From: Streptomyces cyaneus
Lineage (GTDB): Bacteria; Actinomycetota; Actinomycetes; Streptomycetales; Streptomycetaceae
Assembly (NCBI RefSeq): GCF_004028635.1
Contig: NZ_RQJW01000020.1
Span: 1 to 64,000, forward strand
DNA: 64,000 nucleotides
Direction of reading: 5' to 3'
Shown here: positions 45,322-54,505 of the stretch, in pieces
Layout: every line of letters begins with the position of its first letter
How positions within the stretch are numbered: position 1 is the stretch's first letter
Program-made: the position numbers and the translations under genes
Notes under the pieces: model-generated
Database searches by the model: none
The model's input: only the letters and a program-made list of their open reading frames with translations
Told to the model about the DNA's origin: nothing

Positions 45322-47802
45322 ATGACCGGCACCGACACCCGCCCCCTCGCCACCTCACCGTGCGTGGACCTCAACGGACCACCGGGAGCCAGTACGCCGC
45401 GGCTCACCGTCGTCGTGCCGACCCGGAACGAGCAGGAGGTGATCCCTCTGCTGCTGCAGTCCCTGGGTGACGCCTTCATGCGCCTGCCCGTCGAGGTCCT
45501 GTTCGTCGATGACAGCGACGACGACACCCCCGCCACCGCCGCGGCTCACGCCGCACTGTGTCCAAAACGCGTTCGGATGCTGCATCGCGCCCCCGGGGCG
45601 CGGTCGGCGGGGCTGGCCGGCGCGGTACTCGCCGGAGCACGGGAGGCGCGCGGCGCGTGGGTACTGGTGATGGACGCCGACCTGCAGCATCCTCCGGAAG
45701 CGGCGGCGGCAATCGCCCGAACTGCCCTGGGGCACGAGGCCGAGATCGTGATCGGGACCCGCCACGCCGGATCGGGCTCCAGCGCAGGCCTGGGCGGCGC
45801 CGGGCGGTCTGTCGCCTCCAACGGCAGCGGCCTTCTCGCGAAAGCGTTCTTCCCACGCTGCCTGGCCACGGTCTCCGACCCGATGAGCGGGCTGTTCGCC
45901 TTCCGCAAGGACGCCGTCGACCTGGACCGGCTCAATCCGCTCGGGTTCAAGATCCTCCTTGAGATCCTCGTCCGCAACCCGTCGGCGCGGATCGCCGAGG
46001 TGGCCTACACCTTCGCGCCGCGGGCCGCGGGCCGATCCAAGGCCTCGCTCCGCGAGGGAATCACCTACCTGCGCCATCTCGCGCGGCTGCGCGCGGGACG
46101 CCGGCAGCGCGGCGGCCGCGCAGCCGAACTCGGCCGGCTCCTCGGCTTCGGCCTCGTCGGAGTGAGCGGGATCGGGGTGAACACGGCCGGACTGTGGTTC
46201 TTCTACAGCTTCCTGCACATGCCGGCCCTGCTGGGCGCGGCCCTGGCGACCCAGGTGTCCACGGCCTGGAACTTCGCCCTCATCGAAGCCCTGGTCTACC
46301 GGGGCACCGGCCGTGGCACCCGCCCTGGCCGCGGCGTCCGCTTCTTCGCGCTGAACAACCTGCTGCTGCTCGGCCGCCTGCCGGTCCTGGCCTGGCTGGT
46401 GAGCATCGGGGTCGGAGTTCTCACGTCCAACGTCATCACACTCGTGCTGCTGTTCCTGCTGCGCTTCCTGTTCAGCGACCGGATCATCTACGGGGCCGGC
46501 GACCGTCCCACGGGGAAGCGTGACCCGGCGCGCATGCTGGTCGATCCCGCGGCTTCGGCCGCCACTCCGTCCACGGCGCACGGCGCGCACAAGCGGACGC
46601 GGTACCTGTCCCACCGCTACGACATCGCCGGCCAGGTCACCATCGGATCCCAAGTACCCCTGCCCGAGCTGGAGTTCTTCCGCGCCCAATGGCTGTCCCC
46701 GGCCGGCTGCGACATCGTCGTCCGGGTCAGCGACATCGGGCGCCGCACGCCGCATCACCGCGTCGCCCTGACCGAACTCGCCCGCGAGGTCGACGGCTGC
46801 CCCGCAAGCCTGCGGTACGAGGAGCAACTCGGGCGCATGGGCGCCAACTTCCGGGTCGATCTGGGCCACCCGATCTCCGTGGAGGTCAGCCCACTGCTGG
46901 CGCATTCACCGCACGTCGTCTACACCAATGTGATCGAGGCGCTGCTGCGCTTCGTCCTCGTGCCCCGCGGCTGGATGCTGCTGCACTCCGCGTGCCTCGA
47001 GCTGGGCGGAACGGGCGTGATGCTCTCCGCCCTGACCGACACCGGCAAGACCGCCACCGTCCTCAGACTCCTGCGCGAGCACGGCGGACGTTTCCTCTCC
47101 GACGACATGACCTTGATCGACGCCGGCGGACACGCGCTGTGCTTCCCCAAACCGCTCACCATCAGCGCCCACACCCTGCGCGCGGTCCACGCCGAAGACC
47201 TGACCAGAACGGAATGGATGAAGCTGATGGTGCAGAGCCGGCTGCATTCCAAGGAAGGCCGCTCGTTCGCTCTCACCCTCGCCCGCCTCAACCTGCCCAT
47301 CATGGCCATCAATGCCCTCACTCAGATCGTCGTGCCACCGCCCAAGTACGCCGTCGACCGGCTCGTTCCCTGCGCCATCGGCACCGCCACCGCCGTACGG
47401 GACCTGTTCGTCATCGAGCGGGGCGCCCCCCGACTGGCCGACGTGCCCTACGACGAGGCGCTCCGGCGGCTGCTGGGAAACACCGAGGACGCGTACGGCT
47501 TCCCGCCCTTCCGCTACTTCGCGCCGGCCCTCACTGTCGACGGCCTCGACCACGCCCAACTGCGCGTCCGTGAACGGGAGATCCTCGCCGGATTCCTGTC
47601 CGGAGTCCGGGTCAGGGCACTGGCCTCCGACTCCTTCGGCTGGGCCGACGAGATCCCCCGCCTGCTGGCCCGGGAAGGGGTGCCGACGGGTGCCGCCACC
47701 CACGTCGACAGCGCGGAATGGCCGCACTGGGGTTGGCAGTTCGACACTCCGCTCGCCATGCCGGGCGCCCTTCGCTCGATGCACGCCGGAGGACCGTCAT
47801 GA
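45322..47802 (+). CDS. GT2 glycosyltransferase - GtrA - HprK-like kinase fusion
   Basis: 826 aa with three parts. Residues ~25-255 are a DPM1-like GT2 enzyme making polyprenyl-phosphate sugars (VVVPTRNEQEV; catalytic MDADLQHPPE, ~117-126; SDPMSGLFAFR). Residues ~272-390 are a GtrA-type four-helix membrane domain (GFGLVGVSGIGVNTAGLW), typical of lipid-linked sugar handling. Residues ~425-826 resemble HPr-kinase-like P-loop proteins: MLLHSACLELGGTGVMLSAL, Walker A ALTDTGKT (~570-577), FLSDDMTLID (~591-600) and FPKPLTI. ATG 45322 is used because CAGGAGG lies 8 nt upstream; GTG 45316 is too close. Coupled to a small ORF and a PMT-type enzyme. Confidence 0.85.
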   Translation: MTGTDTRPLATSPCVDLNGPPGASTPRLTVVVPTRNEQEVIPLLLQSLGDAFMRLPVEVLFVDDSDDDTPATAAAHAALCPKRVRMLHRAPGARSAGLAGAVLAGAREARGAWVLVMDADLQHPPEAAAAIARTALGHEAEIVIGTRHAGSGSSAGLGGAGRSVASNGSGLLAKAFFPRCLATVSDPMSGLFAFRKDAVDLDRLNPLGFKILLEILVRNPSARIAEVAYTFAPRAAGRSKASLREGITYLRHLARLRAGRRQRGGRAAELGRLLGFGLVGVSGIGVNTAGLWFFYSFLHMPALLGAALATQVSTAWNFALIEALVYRGTGRGTRPGRGVRFFALNNLLLLGRLPVLAWLVSIGVGVLTSNVITLVLLFLLRFLFSDRIIYGAGDRPTGKRDPARMLVDPAASAATPSTAHGAHKRTRYLSHRYDIAGQVTIGSQVPLPELEFFRAQWLSPAGCDIVVRVSDIGRRTPHHRVALTELAREVDGCPASLRYEEQLGRMGANFRVDLGHPISVEVSPLLAHSPHVVYTNVIEALLRFVLVPRGWMLLHSACLELGGTGVMLSALTDTGKTATVLRLLREHGGRFLSDDMTLIDAGGHALCFPKPLTISAHTLRAVHAEDLTRTEWMKLMVQSRLHSKEGRSFALTLARLNLPIMAINALTQIVVPPPKYAVDRLVPCAIGTATAVRDLFVIERGAPRLADVPYDEALRRLLGNTEDAYGFPPFRYFAPALTVDGLDHAQLRVREREILAGFLSGVRVRALASDSFGWADEIPRLLAREGVPTGAATHVDSAEWPHWGWQFDTPLAMPGALRSMHAGGPS

Positions 47803-47897
47803 TGCGGCAGGCCCGCGCGCCGTGCACCACCACCGCCGTGGTGTCGTCCGTACTCAGATCCATATTTCTGTCCCGGAGACAACCTCAGGGGAAGTAA
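47799..47897 (+). CDS. Putative 32-aa coupled small protein
   Basis: Begins in an ATGA overlap with the preceding stop and ends in a TAATG overlap with the next start, so it fills the whole gap. GGAGG sits 6 nt before its ATG (47788-47792). Product: MMRQARAPCTTTAVVSSVLRSIFLSRRQPQGK, basic, with one Cys and a short hydrophobic core. It could be a real small protein, a precursor peptide or only a coupling device. Codon bias is uninformative at this length. Confidence 0.45.
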   Translation: MMRQARAPCTTTAVVSSVLRSIFLSRRQPQGK

Positions 47898-49960
47898 TGG
47901 GCACAACTGCGACTGGATCGGAGCCACGGCAGGCGCTGCCGCCCCGTCGGGAATTGTTGTTGCGCCTCGTCGGCAGAGTCAACCTGCCACTTCTCGGCAT
48001 CGTCATCCTGGCTGCGGTCCTGCGACTGGTACAACTGCAGCGAATCGGCCTGCGCGGTGACGAGGCCGTCTATGTCGGCCAGGCCGGCGTGCTGGCCGGC
48101 GCCCACGAGCTCGACCGCTACTTCATACTGATCAGCCGCGGGAACTCCAACTTCCTGCTGTATCAGGAAATACTGTCGGTCGTATTCCGGATATTCGGGG
48201 TCGGGGACGTGTCAGGGCGTGTCGTCTCCGCTGTATTCAGCACACTGACGGTGCCGGTGATCTACTGGATAGCTCTGACGTTCTACGGCCGGCGCAGCGC
48301 GCTGTTCGCAGCACTCATGTTCGCGATCAGTGGCTACTCGATCTCGCTGGGCCGACTTGCTCTGCTGGACTCCACGCTCGCATTTTTCGGCACCTTGACC
48401 ATTCTGTGCGCGGTCAGGTTCGTGCACACCGAGCGCCCCTGGTGGCTGTACGCAATGGCCGCCGCGGGCACCCTGACCATCCAGGCCAAGGTCACCGGCG
48501 GGCTCGCGTTGGCGGTGGCAATCGTCTATGTCGCCTTCGCCAGAAACGTACGCAAGCTCGCGACTCCCCGTCACCTGTCTCTCGCCGCGCTCGCGGCGGT
48601 GGTGGCCTGCGTGCCGGCGATCATACAGATCGTTCAGCACTGGGATACCTTCAGAGGGTTCCTTGGATCGAGCTTGCGGCGGAACAGCGCCGTTCCGTGG
48701 TACTACTACGAAAGGCTGTTGCTCTCCTACGAGGGCGCGATAGTGGTGGCGTTGTGGGTGCTGGGGATCGCCTTTGCTGTCCGCCGCCGGACTCGTGGCG
48801 ACAAGCTGTTGCTTCTGTGGATCTTCGCAATGGCTTGCTTCTATTCGCTCTACTCGCTGAAAGCGTTCAACTACATCGTCCCGGTGATTCCGGCGGTGTC
48901 GATCCTCGCCGGCCGTGCGCTCGGTTCGGCCTCCTACGCGCTGCGACGGCCGCAACTTCTTCGGTGGACCCCGGCCGTTCTCGCGGTCGCGGTGATCGTG
49001 GCGGCCGTCCCGAACATCACAAAGTCGTTCGACGACAGGCCCTACCCTGGTCTGCGCGAGGCGGCCAAGTGGATCGCGGCGGAATCTCCGAGGGACGCAG
49101 GTGTGATGGTCCTGTCCCACGGCTCGGCACAATATGTCTTCGCCTACTACGCGCACCGCGATTCCTATCCGTTCGGGCGCTTCAACCTCGCAACGATCCT
49201 GCCGGGTGGAGAGATCGTCCCAGCATCCGCTCCAACGGGGGGCGCGCATACACCGCGGGACTGGGTGACGGATTGGCCGAACCGGTTGATTGCGGACGGG
49301 ACGGTGTCGTACCTCGTTTACTACACGCCATGGGGAGACGACCCGCCAACGGAAGACCAGGTGATCCGCACGGCTTCACAGCGCCGCCTGCAGATGTATG
49401 TCGAGCGCTATCACGGCCAGTTGGTCCACGTCGAATACCGCCACCATGAGGCGCGGACATGGATCTACCGACTGACGACCCACCGCCCCCGGCCTGTTAT
49501 TGACCTCAAGGTCAACGGACCGACGGTATCCGTGACCGGTAGTGGTTTCATGGTGAACTCGCCGCTTACGGTGACGTACAACGGAAAGGTTGTCGCGCGC
49601 GGCCGTTCCGACCAGGATGGCTCGGCGTCCGTCACGCTGGCCACGCCGCAGCGGACCCGTCCACGATCTCTGCTCGTCATGACGGACTCAGCGGGCCGGT
49701 ATGCGTCTCTGGTGTTCCCCAAGCCGACGATGTCGGACCGGACGGGTAACTATGCCGAGCGGACCCCACCGAAGCCGGTCCTGCGGACGACCGCCACAGC
49801 CGGGCAAGTGAGTGTGTGCGGCGACGGATTCACCGACGCCAAAGGCACGATCTCGCCCGCCTTCCCGCCGCCCGCTCCTGATCACCCGACCTGGCCACTG
49901 GTGGTGCAGGACACCGCCGGCAGCTGCTCCACGGTGACACGGTTGGAGGCACGGCCATGA
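47897..49960 (+). CDS. ArnT/PMT-type membrane glycosyltransferase
   Basis: 687 aa. After a short cytoplasmic start, ~12 membrane helices (GIVILAAVLRLVQLQRIGLRGDEAVYV..., ...WTPAVLAVAVIVAAVPNI) carry the first-loop acidic pair GDEAVYV found in GT-C (GT39/GT83, PMT_2) enzymes that use polyprenyl-phosphate sugars. The extracytoplasmic C-terminus (~510-687) has beta-rich repeats: VSVTGSGFMVNSPLTVTYNGKVV and VSVCGDGFTDAKGTI. It most likely transfers the sugar activated by the GT2 part of the preceding fusion. ATG 47897 follows AGGGGAAG. Confidence 0.85.
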   Translation: MGTTATGSEPRQALPPRRELLLRLVGRVNLPLLGIVILAAVLRLVQLQRIGLRGDEAVYVGQAGVLAGAHELDRYFILISRGNSNFLLYQEILSVVFRIFGVGDVSGRVVSAVFSTLTVPVIYWIALTFYGRRSALFAALMFAISGYSISLGRLALLDSTLAFFGTLTILCAVRFVHTERPWWLYAMAAAGTLTIQAKVTGGLALAVAIVYVAFARNVRKLATPRHLSLAALAAVVACVPAIIQIVQHWDTFRGFLGSSLRRNSAVPWYYYERLLLSYEGAIVVALWVLGIAFAVRRRTRGDKLLLLWIFAMACFYSLYSLKAFNYIVPVIPAVSILAGRALGSASYALRRPQLLRWTPAVLAVAVIVAAVPNITKSFDDRPYPGLREAAKWIAAESPRDAGVMVLSHGSAQYVFAYYAHRDSYPFGRFNLATILPGGEIVPASAPTGGAHTPRDWVTDWPNRLIADGTVSYLVYYTPWGDDPPTEDQVIRTASQRRLQMYVERYHGQLVHVEYRHHEARTWIYRLTTHRPRPVIDLKVNGPTVSVTGSGFMVNSPLTVTYNGKVVARGRSDQDGSASVTLATPQRTRPRSLLVMTDSAGRYASLVFPKPTMSDRTGNYAERTPPKPVLRTTATAGQVSVCGDGFTDAKGTISPAFPPPAPDHPTWPLVVQDTAGSCSTVTRLEARP

Positions 49961-50847
49961 GGCAGCACGAGGCGCCGACGATACTCCGCCGTCCGGCGGG
50001 AGACCTCAAGGTCGAAGCGCCCGTCCACCGGTTGAGCCGCCGCCGGTTGGCCGTCGCCGCTGCCGTTGTCTTCGCGACCGTCGTTGCGGTTCTCGTCGCT
50101 CTGCTCGTCCCGCAGCGGACTGGCACCCCGACCGCGCCGAGTTGGAGCGGCGAAGGAGTTCCTTGCCGGAGCGAACCACTCACGCACGTCCACAACCCCA
50201 CGCGGCTGACCGTCGTCGCCAACTGCGCGACCGTCAGCGGGGTCGTACGGAAGGTGCAATACCGACCCAATGATGGCAATGTGCACCTGACGGTTGCGGT
50301 GGACGAGAAGTTTCAGCGCTATCTGCGCTCGGCAAACCAGGGCCTTCTCAACGTCGAGGTGATCCCGCCCGACGCGCGGTACGTGATCATCCCGTCGGTG
50401 GGCAAGCATGCGACGTTCTTCGGCGCGTGGGTCCTCGACCGCAACGAACGACGTGCCGCCGAACTGCATCCGGCCTGGCGGATCGTGCCCGATGGAATCC
50501 CCGTCGCACAGGCGACGCCGACGCCGACGACAGGCTCCGGCAAGCTTTCCGTCGCTGTGGACATGCCGACAGCCGTCGCGATCGGGGAACAGTTCCGGGT
50601 CGTCGTGCGAGCACAAAGGTCGGCGGCGGCGAAGACAGCCGCGAGCGAGGTGCGCGTGTTTGCCGAAATCACGAATGCTGCGGGCAAAGGTGTCCGCTGG
50701 AAGGCTGCCACGACAAACACGCTCGGCACCGCCAGCATGGACTTCATAGCTCTGCACGCGCCGGGTACGTTCGTGGTCCATTTCTACGCCAGCAAGGACG
50801 GGCAATCGGTCGTCGTCGCCAAACCGCTCACCGTCACGCGGAGGTGA
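49957..50847 (+). CDS. Membrane-anchored extracellular accessory protein
   Basis: 296 aa starting in an ATGA overlap with the glycosyltransferase gene. One membrane helix (RRLAVAAAVVFATVVAVLVALLV, ~32-54) with a basic cytoplasmic side; the rest is outside. It has a cysteine pair (CRSEPLTH...NCATVSG), an OB/beta segment (VVRKVQYRPNDGNVHLTVAVDEKFQRYL) and a C-terminal Ig-like domain (KLSVAVDMPTAVAIGEQFRVVVRAQ...FVVHFYASKDGQSVVVAKPLTV). No family recognised; it may be the acceptor or a scaffold for the glycosylation system (inference). Confidence 0.75.
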   Translation: MRQHEAPTILRRPAGDLKVEAPVHRLSRRRLAVAAAVVFATVVAVLVALLVPQRTGTPTAPSWSGEGVPCRSEPLTHVHNPTRLTVVANCATVSGVVRKVQYRPNDGNVHLTVAVDEKFQRYLRSANQGLLNVEVIPPDARYVIIPSVGKHATFFGAWVLDRNERRAAELHPAWRIVPDGIPVAQATPTPTTGSGKLSVAVDMPTAVAIGEQFRVVVRAQRSAAAKTAASEVRVFAEITNAAGKGVRWKAATTNTLGTASMDFIALHAPGTFVVHFYASKDGQSVVVAKPLTVTRR

Positions 50848-50873
50848 CGGCCCGAAGACCGCGCTGATGTCGG

Positions 50874-50912
50874 GGGCCGCCGGTCATGGGAGAGCCCGAT
50901 GACCGGCGGCCC
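50874..50912. terminator. Bidirectional terminator after the glycosylation operon
   Basis: Perfect 14-bp stem, GGGCCGCCGGTCAT with ATGACCGGCGGCCC, around an 11-nt loop that can itself pair (GGG...CCC). It lies between convergent stops at 50847 and 50940. Confidence 0.88.
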
Positions 50913-50939
50913 GATGGCGCCATGGGTGACCCGGTGCCT

Positions 50940-52718
50940 TCAGCAGGTCACGGACGCGGTTGCCGCGCTGGTGTTGTCCGCCAGGTCGCGAGCCCGCACT
51001 TCATAGCTGTAGGTTGCCGGGCAGGCGGCTGTCTTGTCGCTGAACGTCAGCTTGTTGGGCGCTACCGTGGCGAGGTAGGTGCCGTTGCGGTACACGTCGT
51101 ACGCGGCCACGCCGATGTTGTCACTCGCCGCTGTCCAGCTCACCACGCTGGTGGTGGAGCCCGAACGGCCGACGGTGAGGCCACCGACCGGCGTGGGCGC
51201 GGAGCTGTCGCTCGCGAAGTTGTAGACCTGCTCGTCGAAGGTGTTGCCCAGGGAGTTGGTCGGTGTGACGGTCAGCGTGGTGCCGTTCACCGAAACCTTC
51301 AGGAAGTGGAACACCTGGGAGTCAGCGGTCGGCACCGGCGCGCCGCCGCAGACCTTGCCCCGGTTCGAGGTGTAGGTCCAGCTGATGGCGTACGCGTCGG
51401 TCGCGGAGCAGGTGCTGACCGAGTGCAGTTTGGCGCCGCCGGCGCCGGTCACATAGCTGGGGACACCGCCGGGCGGTGCCACATTGCGCTGGTAGTGGTG
51501 GCCGTGGCCGTTGAACACCAGGTTCACGCCGTTGTCATGCAGCAACTGCTCCAGGCTGTTGGGGTTGCCCGGGGTGTTCTGGAGGAACGTGTCTCCCTTT
51601 TGGGCGGAGTTGTCGGACCGCAGCGGGAAGTGGAACACGGCGACCTTGAGACCGCCCGGGTGCGCGGTCAGGTCGTTCTGCAGCCACTGGTATTGGGCGG
51701 ACGTCGTCGACCAGTGGGCGGCTGCGTCGATCTGGTACATCTTGCAGCTGCTGCCGCTCCCGCAGGTGCCGCCGGTCGCGGAGCCCAGATTGCTGTCGCT
51801 CCACGAGGCGTCGAGCACGTAGAAGCGCACAGGGCCGCTGTCGAACGCGTAATAGGTGCTCGGGTAGCTGGCCGGAGTGGTACCGAAGAACGACGGGTAG
51901 TTTTCCATCGCGTACCTTCCGCCGGAGGCGGTGGCGGTGGTGGTCTCGGGCCAGTTCGTCAGCGCCGTCATGTTCCGGCCGTGGTTGCCGTTGGTGATGA
52001 ACATCGGGAGGTGCTGCCCGGGATAGGCCCAGTACTCGCGACGGAAGACCGCGCTGATGTTGACGCCGGTCTGGTTGAGGTCGCCGTAGCTGGTCTGACT
52101 GCCGGCGGGGTAGGCGACGTCGCCGGCGGACAGGGCGAACCGGACCCCGCTGTTGCCGAGCTGCGACCACAGGTTGGCCTGGTTGACGTTGAGCGAGCCG
52201 TCGTTGACTCCGCTGTTGGTCGTGTCACCCCAGTCGCCCATGACGGCGAAGCTGAACGGCGTGGCCCCGCCGGCCGGCTCCAGCGTGGTGAACGTGGGGG
52301 AAGGATTGGTACCGAGGAGGTCCACGGGCGTGGCGTCGCCGGTGAAGACCCGGTAGCAGTACTGCGTTCCGGGGGACAGTCCGGAGACGAGCACCCTGTT
52401 CTGGTACTGGGTCGTCCCGTTGACGCTGATAGGCGTCCCCAGCCCGAGCGCGGTGGCGGTGTTGGCCGTGCAGTTACCCAGCGGCCCCCACCTGACGGTG
52501 CCCCTGGTCTGGGTGCTGGTCCCCCAGTTCACACGCATCGAGGTCGAGGTCGCGTCCGAGAGGTATGGCGCCCGGGTGAGCAGGGGGCTGGCGCCCGGCA
52601 GGTCCGCGAACGCGGTGCCGGTCAGTGCGAATGCCGCACTCAGCGCGGCAACGGCGGCGGCGAGGCTTCGGCGCACGAGACGGTAGCGGCGTCTGGTCCT
52701 GGTATCACATGGGCGCAT
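50940..52718 (-). CDS. Secreted purple-acid-phosphatase-like metallophosphoesterase with Fn3 domains
   Basis: 592 aa. Signal peptide RRSLAAAVAALSAAFALTGTAFA. An N-terminal Fn3-like domain (TRAPYLSDATSTSMRVNWGTS) precedes a calcineurin-type metallophosphoesterase with all motifs: VMGDWGD, SAGDVAYP, ITNGNHGR, VFHFPL and FNGHGHHYQR, the last with the His/Tyr pattern of purple acid phosphatases. A C-terminal Fn3 domain follows (GGLTVGRSGSTTSVVSWTAASDNIGVAAYDVYRNG). It releases phosphate from organic esters outside the cell. Start 52718 has CGGAG; 52751 is an alternative with its own AAGGA site. Confidence 0.9.
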   Translation of the reverse strand: MRPCDTRTRRRYRLVRRSLAAAVAALSAAFALTGTAFADLPGASPLLTRAPYLSDATSTSMRVNWGTSTQTRGTVRWGPLGNCTANTATALGLGTPISVNGTTQYQNRVLVSGLSPGTQYCYRVFTGDATPVDLLGTNPSPTFTTLEPAGGATPFSFAVMGDWGDTTNSGVNDGSLNVNQANLWSQLGNSGVRFALSAGDVAYPAGSQTSYGDLNQTGVNISAVFRREYWAYPGQHLPMFITNGNHGRNMTALTNWPETTTATASGGRYAMENYPSFFGTTPASYPSTYYAFDSGPVRFYVLDASWSDSNLGSATGGTCGSGSSCKMYQIDAAAHWSTTSAQYQWLQNDLTAHPGGLKVAVFHFPLRSDNSAQKGDTFLQNTPGNPNSLEQLLHDNGVNLVFNGHGHHYQRNVAPPGGVPSYVTGAGGAKLHSVSTCSATDAYAISWTYTSNRGKVCGGAPVPTADSQVFHFLKVSVNGTTLTVTPTNSLGNTFDEQVYNFASDSSAPTPVGGLTVGRSGSTTSVVSWTAASDNIGVAAYDVYRNGTYLATVAPNKLTFSDKTAACPATYSYEVRARDLADNTSAATASVTC

Positions 52719-53279
52719 TGGAGCTCCGCGACGAAGGGCGAACACAGGCATGACGGATGTCCTTTCGGCCCCCGCGCACCATGGCGGCACGGTCGCCGAG
52801 GCGGGGCGGAGGCGCCGCGGTCAACGTATGCGGGCTTTTCGCCCGAATCGGATGGGGCGCGAGCGGATCACAGGAAGCCTCACACCGTCTTCACTCTGTC
52901 GGGCGAAGGCAGTCCGGCGACCGGGTGATGCTGTTCGCCTCGTGCACCGAAGCTTCCGCGGCGCGGCAAGGATAGAAACGCCTGTTCCCCTCTCGCGGCA
53001 CGCACGACCCAGTAGTGAGGTGGGCTCCGCCTGGGGTCGCAGTGATCGGGTATGGCGGGTCTTCAGCGCGTGGGCGCATCTGATGAGTCGTTACCGCCAT
53101 CGCGAAGAAGGGGCGGGACCACAGGGATGCCCGACCATCCTTCACCCGATCGGTGGCCTGTAGGTCGGCAAACGCGTGACGCTCCACGCGGCGTAACGAT
53201 CACCTGCCACGGCGGGGTGCCACGGCACCCGATTCTGGATCGGTTCCTTCCGGATCCGGTGATTGGCCATGGAGGTCCC
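52719..53279. other. Divergent intergenic region (561 bp)
   Basis: No supportable gene. It holds the promoters of the phosphatase (left) and the beta-propeller gene (right). A PHO-box-like pair of 11-bp repeats lies at 52878-52899. Otherwise only ordinary GC-rich sequence and short open frames without ribosome sites were seen. Confidence 0.7.
52878..52899. promoter_or_regulatory. PHO-box-like direct repeats upstream of the phosphatase gene
   Basis: Two abutting 11-bp units, CCTCACACCGT and CTTCACTCTGT, share the pattern C-T-TCAC-C-GT. Streptomyces PhoP binds 11-bp direct repeats with a GTTCACC core. A third TCAC at 52868 is out of phase by one base. Position ~160 bp before the start of a secreted phosphatase fits. 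Confidence 0.4.
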
Positions 53280-54368
53280 GTGCACGGCGTACGCCCGAAT
53301 CAGCAGTCCCAGAGCAGTTCCGCGCGGCACGAGCAGGGACGGCGGTCGCGGGCCCTGGGGAGAGCGGCGGGCGGCGGCGCCATGGCCGCCCTGCTCACCA
53401 TGACACTGACGGCACCTCAGACCGCCGCGGCAGACCAGAGCCGGCACTGCGGCCGCCATGCCTATGTCGCGAACTCCGGCTCCCGCACGGTCTCGGTCAT
53501 CGACACAGCCGAGAACTCCGTCGTTCGGACCGTCTCCGTTCCCGCGGGCGTGTCGGACGTCGCCGTCAGCCCCAGTGACGAGCACGTGTACGTGACGGGC
53601 GGGGCCGGCACCGACACCGTCTCGGTGATCGACACCACCCGCAGGGCGGCGATCCGGACCATCCACGTCGGGCAGCGCCCCGAAGGCGTCGCCGTGTCCC
53701 CGAACAACAGGCGGGTCTACGTGACGAACGCCCGCAGTAACACGGTGTCGGTCATTGACACCGCCACCAACCGGGTCAGGAAGACCATCGACGTCGGCCG
53801 CTGGCCGCAGAACGTCGCCGTCACTCCGGACGGCTCCCACGCCTACGTGACGAACCTGCGCTCCGGCACTGTGTCGGTGATCTCCACGGCCAGGGAGGAA
53901 GTGGTCGACACCATCCGCTTCACCTCCCCGGCCGCCGCCCCCTTCGACGTGGCGATCGCGCCCGACGGCCGCCGGGTCTACGTGACCCTGGGCCCCGGCA
54001 CCGACGCCGTCGCGGTGATCGACCCCAGGGAACCCGAGTCCGAAGACGCCGTCGCCGTGACGCTGCCCGAGGGCGCGGAACAACTCGCCGTCACCCCGGA
54101 CAGCCGCCGCGTCTACGTCACCTCCGGCTTCGGCCACGACGGGGTGTCGGTCATCGACGCCGACACCGGCACCGTGAGCCGCTACCTGGACATCGGCGCG
54201 GGCGCGGAGGGCATCGCGCTCGGTGCCGACGGGAGTCGCGCCTACGTGACCTCGGGCGCCGACGCCCGCGTGACCAAGGTGGTCAACACCGGCACCGGAC
54301 GCGTCGTCGCCACCATCCCGGTCGGCGCCGGTCCTTACAACGTGGCCGTGGCCGTTCGCCGCGGGTGA
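53280..54368 (+). CDS. Secreted YVTN-repeat beta-propeller protein
   Basis: 362 aa starting at GTG 53280, five bases after GGAGG. The long signal peptide (RRSRALGRAAGGGAMAALLTMTLTAPQTAAA) is followed by about seven YVTN/YncE-type blades: YVANSGSRTVSVIDT, YVTGGAGTDTVSVIDT, YVTNARSNTVSVIDT, YVTNLRSGTVSVIST, YVTLGPG, YVTSGFG, YVTSGAD. This makes a seven-bladed propeller, typically extracellular and ligand-binding; no enzyme motif. The open frame upstream of 53280 lacks a signal sequence and is unlikely to be translated. Confidence 0.88.
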   Translation: MHGVRPNQQSQSSSARHEQGRRSRALGRAAGGGAMAALLTMTLTAPQTAAADQSRHCGRHAYVANSGSRTVSVIDTAENSVVRTVSVPAGVSDVAVSPSDEHVYVTGGAGTDTVSVIDTTRRAAIRTIHVGQRPEGVAVSPNNRRVYVTNARSNTVSVIDTATNRVRKTIDVGRWPQNVAVTPDGSHAYVTNLRSGTVSVISTAREEVVDTIRFTSPAAAPFDVAIAPDGRRVYVTLGPGTDAVAVIDPREPESEDAVAVTLPEGAEQLAVTPDSRRVYVTSGFGHDGVSVIDADTGTVSRYLDIGAGAEGIALGADGSRAYVTSGADARVTKVVNTGTGRVVATIPVGAGPYNVAVAVRRG

Positions 54369-54397
54369 TGCGAGGCCTCCTCCGCGAAAGCAGTCAT

Positions 54398-54422
54398 CGG
54401 GAGCGCCTTCACCGCGCTCCCG
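54398..54422. terminator. Terminator after the beta-propeller gene
   Basis: Nine-bp perfect stem CGGGAGCGC/GCGCTCCCG with a 7-nt loop, 30 bp past the stop at 54368 and before the convergent TSUP gene end. Confidence 0.75.
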
Positions 54423-54505
54423 TCCCGTCCCCCGTCCCCCACTTCGCCCACGTACAGAAGCAATGGAAGAGGGGACACCGGCTTTGCCTGCGGAAGCTAC
54501 GGGGG

